This document shows, in pieces, positions 7,257-10,667 of a stretch of 10,667 nt of DNA. The stretch spans positions 1 through 10,667 of the forward strand of contig JAEZCS010000234.1 in NCBI GenBank assembly GCA_023433445.1, written 5' to 3'. Each line of letters starts with the position of its first letter. Position 1 is the stretch's first letter. A model generated the notes under the pieces. That model was given only the letters and a program-made list of their open reading frames with translations. It made no database searches and was not told the DNA's origin. This DNA is from Pseudomonadota bacterium. GTDB lineage: Bacteria; Pseudomonadota; Alphaproteobacteria; Sphingomonadales; Sphingomonadaceae. The translations under genes were made by a program, and so were the position numbers.

Positions 7257-9032
7257 ATGCAGATCGAACAAGGTACCGGCGCCGGCTTCCTTCCGGAAAA
7301 CCCGTGGCACGCCGAGAGCGGGGCACCCGTGCCTCGGCACGGCGCGGCGATCCGCGATTGGGGCCTGGCGATTGACGCGCCATTGCAGTTGGCGGATCCC
7401 GACCGGCACGCGTGGGACGAGGAAGCCGACATGGTGGTAGCTGGCCTCGGCGGCGCGGGTGTATCGGCGGCACTGGAAGGACTGGAGCGGGGCCTGTCGG
7501 TCATCGCGCTCGACCTCTATGAAGGCGGGGGCTCCTCGGCTGCGAATGGGGGTGTTTATTATGCGGGGGGCGGCACGTCCATCCAGCAGGAGGCCGGCGT
7601 AGAGGACGATCCGGAGCGTATGGAAGAGTACCTGCGCTTCGAAGTCGGCGATGTCGTTTCGCCCGAGACGCTCCGCGAATTCTGCCGGGATAGTGCCCCG
7701 ACCTTCGAATGGCTGCGGTGCCACGGCGCCCCGTTCAGCGCCACGCTCTATGCCGAGAAAACCTCTTATCCCCCGCTCGACAAGTTCCTCTACCATCCGG
7801 ACAGCAGTTTGGCCGGGCCATTCCGTGACCTGACACCCCCGGCGGCGCGCGGGCATCGCACCGTCCATCGCAATGGCAAAAACGCGTTCGGCCTCGGGGT
7901 GGGGATCTTCGCACCCCTGAAGGCGGCGGCGCTGGCACGCGGCATGGGCTTCCACGCCCATGCTGACGTGCGCCAGATCGCGGTGGATGCGAGCAGCCGG
8001 GTCGTCGGGGTGCGAGTCGAGCGGCTCGCCGACCCAGCGCTGCGGGACCGCCATTCGCAGCTGATCGCAAAGGCGAATAAGTGGATGAACATGCTGCCCT
8101 CCACCCTCCCGGGCGCGCAGATCACCGTAGGAATCGGTTACCGCTATCTCGAAAAGGCGCGCAAGCTGGCCGCCGCGGGCCGGACGAGCAGCTGGATCAG
8201 GGCCCGGCGCGGACTGGTCCTGAGCGCCGGGGGCTTCATCTGCAATCCCGAAATGGTGAAGCATTTCGCCCCGGATTACGTGGCTGCCCTCCCCAACGGC
8301 ACCCTGGGCGACAATGGCAGCGGAATCATGCTGGGGGTGTCGGTGGGAGGGCAAACCGGCCTGATGGGGCGTATTTCCGCCTGGCGTTTTCTGTCGCCGC
8401 CGCGGGCTTGGGGGCAAGCGATGGTGGTCGATGGCACCGGCCGCCGGTTCGTCAACGAGACCTGGTACGGCGCCCGGATCGGTGGAGAAATGATGGAACG
8501 GCACGGTGGGCGGGCTTACATCGTCATGGATCGCAAACTGTGGCGGCAGTCGCTCAAGGATGCGTTCGGCGAAGGGGTGCTGAGTTTCCAGCGGGATATC
8601 ACGCTGATCAATGGTCTGATCGGCGCCGCGAAGGGGGCAACGCCCGAGGCGCTGGCGCGCAAACTGGGGTTCGATTCGGCTGTCTTCGATGCCTCGCTTG
8701 CGGCCTATAACCGGGCTGCGCGCGGCGAGGCGCCGGACGAGTTCCACAAGGCCGCCGATGAAATGGCCGTGCTGGCCGAAGGCCCGTTCTATGCGGTCGA
8801 CGCCTCGGTCGATGCGCGACTGTTCCCCTTGTCGTGCATGACCGTCGGCGGTCTCGTGGTCGACGAGGCGAGCGGTGCGGTGAAGTCGGTGTCCGGGGGG
8901 CTTGTGCCGGGACTTTACGCAGCTGGCCGCAATGCCGTCGGCATGTGCTCCAACCTCTACGTCAGCGGCCTCAGCTATGCGGACTGCGTCTATTCCGGCC
9001 GGCGCGCGGCGCGCGCGGTCGCCGCTGGTTAA
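7257..9032 (+). CDS. FAD-dependent dehydrogenase of the fumarate reductase / 3-ketosteroid dehydrogenase superfamily
   Basis: 591 residues of the FAD_binding_2 type. The dinucleotide-binding motif GLGGAG is at 63-68 (within DMVVAGLGGAGVSAALEG), the isoalloxazine-region motif GGSSAANGGVYYAGGG at 91-106, a strand LVLSAGGF at 320-327, GDNGSG at 351-356, and C-terminal FAD contacts MTVGGL (528-533) and GLYAAGRNA (552-560). No signal peptide is seen, so it is probably cytoplasmic. The start has GAGGGG 5 nt upstream. The C-terminus reads NLYVSGLSYAD rather than the Y-x3-G ... GATIGPA pattern I recall from classical 3-ketosteroid delta1-dehydrogenases, so steroid specificity is not supported. It is divergent from a TetR gene, suggesting substrate-induced expression, and leaves a leader of about 145 nt. 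A catabolic oxidoreductase of unknown substrate is the safest call. Confidence 0.87.
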   Translation: MQIEQGTGAGFLPENPWHAESGAPVPRHGAAIRDWGLAIDAPLQLADPDRHAWDEEADMVVAGLGGAGVSAALEGLERGLSVIALDLYEGGGSSAANGGVYYAGGGTSIQQEAGVEDDPERMEEYLRFEVGDVVSPETLREFCRDSAPTFEWLRCHGAPFSATLYAEKTSYPPLDKFLYHPDSSLAGPFRDLTPPAARGHRTVHRNGKNAFGLGVGIFAPLKAAALARGMGFHAHADVRQIAVDASSRVVGVRVERLADPALRDRHSQLIAKANKWMNMLPSTLPGAQITVGIGYRYLEKARKLAAAGRTSSWIRARRGLVLSAGGFICNPEMVKHFAPDYVAALPNGTLGDNGSGIMLGVSVGGQTGLMGRISAWRFLSPPRAWGQAMVVDGTGRRFVNETWYGARIGGEMMERHGGRAYIVMDRKLWRQSLKDAFGEGVLSFQRDITLINGLIGAAKGATPEALARKLGFDSAVFDASLAAYNRAARGEAPDEFHKAADEMAVLAEGPFYAVDASVDARLFPLSCMTVGGLVVDEASGAVKSVSGGLVPGLYAAGRNAVGMCSNLYVSGLSYADCVYSGRRAARAVAAG

Positions 9033-9233
9033 GCAGCTCTAAGAATGGCCGGAATCGGCGTAACCGGAGATTCCCCGTCGTCTCGGTGATCGGCAGGAAA
9101 ATCACACGATCCGGCCTTCCCTTCTTGCAGCACCCGTCCCTTCGTCGCCACTCAAAGACCAAAGTTCGTTCCTCAGGAGTCGACAGGCAGCTATTGAGTA
9201 GCGCCCGGACTCGCGAGACAAGTTATGGCCCAC

Positions 9234-9522
9234 ATGAGCGATGTTCGAAACAATGCGGCGGAAGGCCGTTATGAACTCGCGGTTGACGGACAACTGGCGA
9301 TTGCCACCTATGAGCAGCGCGATGGCGCCTTGGTCTTTACCCATACTGAAGTGCCCCAGATGCTCGAAGGAACGGGGGGTGGGCAGTCGCCTTGTCAAAG
9401 CTGCACTTGCCGATGCGCGCGAGCAGGGCATGAAAGTCTTACCCCTCTACCAGTTTGTCGCAGGCTACATTGAACGTCATCCCCAAGAGCAAGACCTGCT
9501 GGCGCTCGATACGCCGGGATGA
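9234..9522 (+). pseudogene. Small GNAT-like N-acetyltransferase gene, frameshifted
   Basis: One frame encodes MSDVRNNAAEGRYELAVDGQ followed by LAIATYEQRDGALVFTHTEV; the +1 frame then continues GVGSRLVKAALADAREQGMK and VLPLYQFVAGYIERHP. Together they match the short single-domain GNAT proteins (about 95 residues) with the acetyl-CoA loop EGTGVGSRLV. The join falls in a run of six Gs at 9374-9379; five Gs would restore one frame of 95 codons. ATG 9225 is an alternative start. It is either a one-base mutation or a homopolymer sequencing error. The 190 bp upstream (9033-9224) contain no gene I can see. Substrate is unknown. Confidence 0.78.
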
Positions 9523-9632
9523 GCAAGAGGCCGAAGTCAGGGCTACGCACGTGTAGCGGGCTCACCCCGGAACGCGCCGAACCTCAGGCTGCACCTCACT
9601 TTGATTGTAGGTTGCGACGCACCTTTCTCCAA

Positions 9633-10355
9633 TCAATACATATGCTGGCCGCCATTTATCGAGAGGGTGCTCCCAGTGATGAATGCAGCATCGTCGCTGC
9701 AAAGGAAGGCGACGCCACGAGCGATCTCCTCTGCCTGACCAAGACGCCCAACAGGAATCTTCGCGACGATCTTGTCCAACACCATTGAAGGCACAGCCGC
9801 TACCATATCGGTATCGATATATCCCGGCGCGATGGCATTCACGGTGACGCCATATTTTGCACCTTCCTGAGCTAGTGCTTTGGTGAAGCCATGGATCCCC
9901 GATTTCGCTGCTGCATAGTTCACCTGACCATATTGGCCTGATTGGCCGTTTACCGAACCGATGTTGACGATGCGGCCCCATCCGCGTTCGCGCATGCCGC
10001 CGAAGGCCGTTTTGGCCATGTTGAAGCAGCCGCCAAGGTTGATCCGTATGACCTCATTCCAGTCGTCGAAGCTCATCTTGATCAGCACCCCATCCCGCGT
10101 GATCCCGGCGTTGTTCACGACAATGTCTACGGGCCCCAGAACCTCGCTGACGCGGGCACAGCTATCCATACACGCATGATGATCGCCGACGTCCCATTTG
10201 AAGCTTGCGATACCTGTTCGATCTGAAAAGGCGCGAGCCCTCTCCTCATTGCCAGCGTAATTAGCGGCAACGGTATAGCCCATCTCTTTTAAAGCTACGC
10301 TGATTGCCTCGCCAATCCCGCGAGTACCTCCGGTAACGATTGCTACTTTCTTCAT
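9633..10355 (-). CDS. phbB: Acetoacetyl-CoA reductase (PhaB/PhbB), short-chain dehydrogenase
   Basis: 240-residue cytoplasmic SDR that reduces acetoacetyl-CoA to (R)-3-hydroxybutyryl-CoA with NADPH for polyhydroxyalkanoate synthesis. Visible features: cofactor motif TGGTRGIG (8-15), NNAG (81-84), structural Asn106, catalytic Ser134, Tyr147 and Lys151 in the family pattern NIGSVNGQSGQYGQVNYAAAK, then GFTKALAQEGAKYGVTVNAI and a closing NGGQHMY. SVNGQ.GQ.GQ.NY separates PhaB from most FabG reductases, and the length fits. AGGAG lies 9 nt before the ATG. No phaA or phaC is in the window, so it appears as a single gene here. Its codons look less GC-biased by eye than those of tol genes. FabG-like activity remains the main alternative. 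Confidence 0.9.
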   Translation of the reverse strand: MKKVAIVTGGTRGIGEAISVALKEMGYTVAANYAGNEERARAFSDRTGIASFKWDVGDHHACMDSCARVSEVLGPVDIVVNNAGITRDGVLIKMSFDDWNEVIRINLGGCFNMAKTAFGGMRERGWGRIVNIGSVNGQSGQYGQVNYAAAKSGIHGFTKALAQEGAKYGVTVNAIAPGYIDTDMVAAVPSMVLDKIVAKIPVGRLGQAEEIARGVAFLCSDDAAFITGSTLSINGGQHMY

Positions 10356-10476
10356 CGCATATGGCTCCTGCTGAAATGCGCGCGGCGTCCCATGTTAACG
10401 CGCGCGTTCGGCGCTTCGAGCGGTATGACCGCCTAAGCCGCCGTCTAAGCACTGTGGGTACATCAAGACGGCCGCT

Positions 10477-10506
10477 AAAAAACCGGGCCGGCAAATTGCC
10501 GGCCCG
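10477..10506 (-). terminator. Strong minus-strand rho-independent terminator upstream of phbB
   Basis: CGGGCCGGCAA (10484-10494) and TTGCCGGCCCG (10496-10506) are perfect 11-bp inverted arms. Read on the minus strand, the hairpin is followed by GG and six Ts (10482-10477). It therefore ends a transcript that enters from beyond the right edge and insulates phbB, whose start is about 120 bp further on. Confidence 0.88.
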
Positions 10507-10667
10507 AGTGAGGAATCCTCCGAAGAAGATTCCCGGGTCGCCTCTGAAAGGTAAGCGGGGTCTGAGGGCCGCCTTGCGCAGCGCCCATTAGCCGGGATGA
10601 TTGCCGCTCTTTAAGCGGGGTGGCCGGTGTCGGACGAGATTGAAGATTCAGCGAGCAGCGCAGCGAC
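10507..10667 (-). other. Structured 3' end of an unknown minus-strand transcript
   Basis: No gene is recognisable here. On the minus strand GGAATC pairs with GATTCC (10512-10533) with one mismatch inside, capped by C(UUCG)G, an unusually stable tetraloop, just before the terminator. Further upstream are a short hairpin CCGCT/AGCGG (10604-10618) and a GGGC/GCCC pair around 10567-10587. A minus frame stops at TAA 10611-10613, which could be the last 18 codons of a gene beyond the window. Either a long 3' untranslated region or the end of a small RNA would fit. The 120 bp from 10356 to 10476 hold the phbB upstream region, including a 12-bp palindrome AACGCGCGCGTT at 10397-10408. Confidence 0.4.

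Noticed and set aside
7113..8747. 544-codon minus frame opposite the FAD dehydrogenase
   Set aside because: Antisense shadow of a GC-rich gene; composition is Arg/Pro-heavy and no family motif is seen, while the plus-strand protein has full FAD motifs.
9051..9074. GGAATC...GATTCC hairpin after the FAD dehydrogenase
   Set aside because: Only a 6-bp stem with a 12-nt loop and no T-run; too weak to call a terminator.
9601..9636. TTGATTG/CAATCAA inverted pair overlapping the phbB stop
   Set aside because: 7-bp AT-rich stem with a 22-nt loop and no T-run; not a convincing terminator.
9519..9788. 89-codon plus frame overlapping the GNAT stop (ATGA)
   Set aside because: More than half is antisense to phbB, and the residues look random; the overlap is probably chance.
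10340..10591. 83-codon plus frame upstream of phbB
   Set aside because: It passes through the minus-strand terminator and is basic low-complexity sequence without a recognisable domain.

Overview
The window looks like chromosomal DNA of a GC-rich alphaproteobacterium, most likely a sphingomonad (Sphingobium/Sphingomonas/Novosphingobium type). This rests on the ybgC-tolQ-tolR-tolA-tolB-pal order, the character of the Tol proteins, and a hairpin repeat whose translation gives the PAEAGI / IPASAGM peptides often seen in small spurious sphingomonad proteins. No database search was possible, so the genus is an inference.

Bases 1-4764 hold the conserved cell-envelope operon: an acyl-CoA thioesterase (ybgC), the inner-membrane motor (tolQ, tolR, tolA), the periplasmic propeller (tolB) and the peptidoglycan-binding lipoprotein (pal), all on the plus strand. 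Stop/start overlaps of 4 bp link ybgC-tolQ and tolA-tolB. The operon ends in a clear rho-independent terminator. Two things are unusual. A 137-bp spacer between tolQ and tolR carries a twin-hairpin repeat, and this spacer is open as a 45-codon frame running from the tolQ stop exactly to the tolR start. In addition, a near-consensus EcfG-type general-stress promoter lies in the tolB-pal gap.

Bases 4765-6430 are a gene graveyard on the minus strand: the C-terminal ends of a NodT-type efflux outer-membrane protein (frameshifted), a cytochrome P450 (about 105 residues with an intact heme loop), and a P-type Mg2+-ATPase (about 130 intact residues with a scrambled upstream part). About 500 bp between the last two holds no gene I can recognise.

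Bases 6432-9032 form a divergent regulator/enzyme module: a TetR repressor on the minus strand and a 591-residue FAD-dependent dehydrogenase, distantly like 3-ketosteroid dehydrogenases, on the plus strand. They share a 177-bp control region with a 21-bp palindrome beside the repressor start.

Bases 9033-10667 hold a small GNAT-like acetyltransferase gene broken by one extra G in a G6 run, an intact acetoacetyl-CoA reductase (PhaB/PhbB, polyhydroxyalkanoate synthesis) on the minus strand, and, upstream of it, a strong minus-strand terminator preceded by a UUCG-capped hairpin. That terminator marks the end of a transcript that begins beyond the right edge. No CRISPR array, tRNA, rRNA, integrase or complete insertion sequence was seen.
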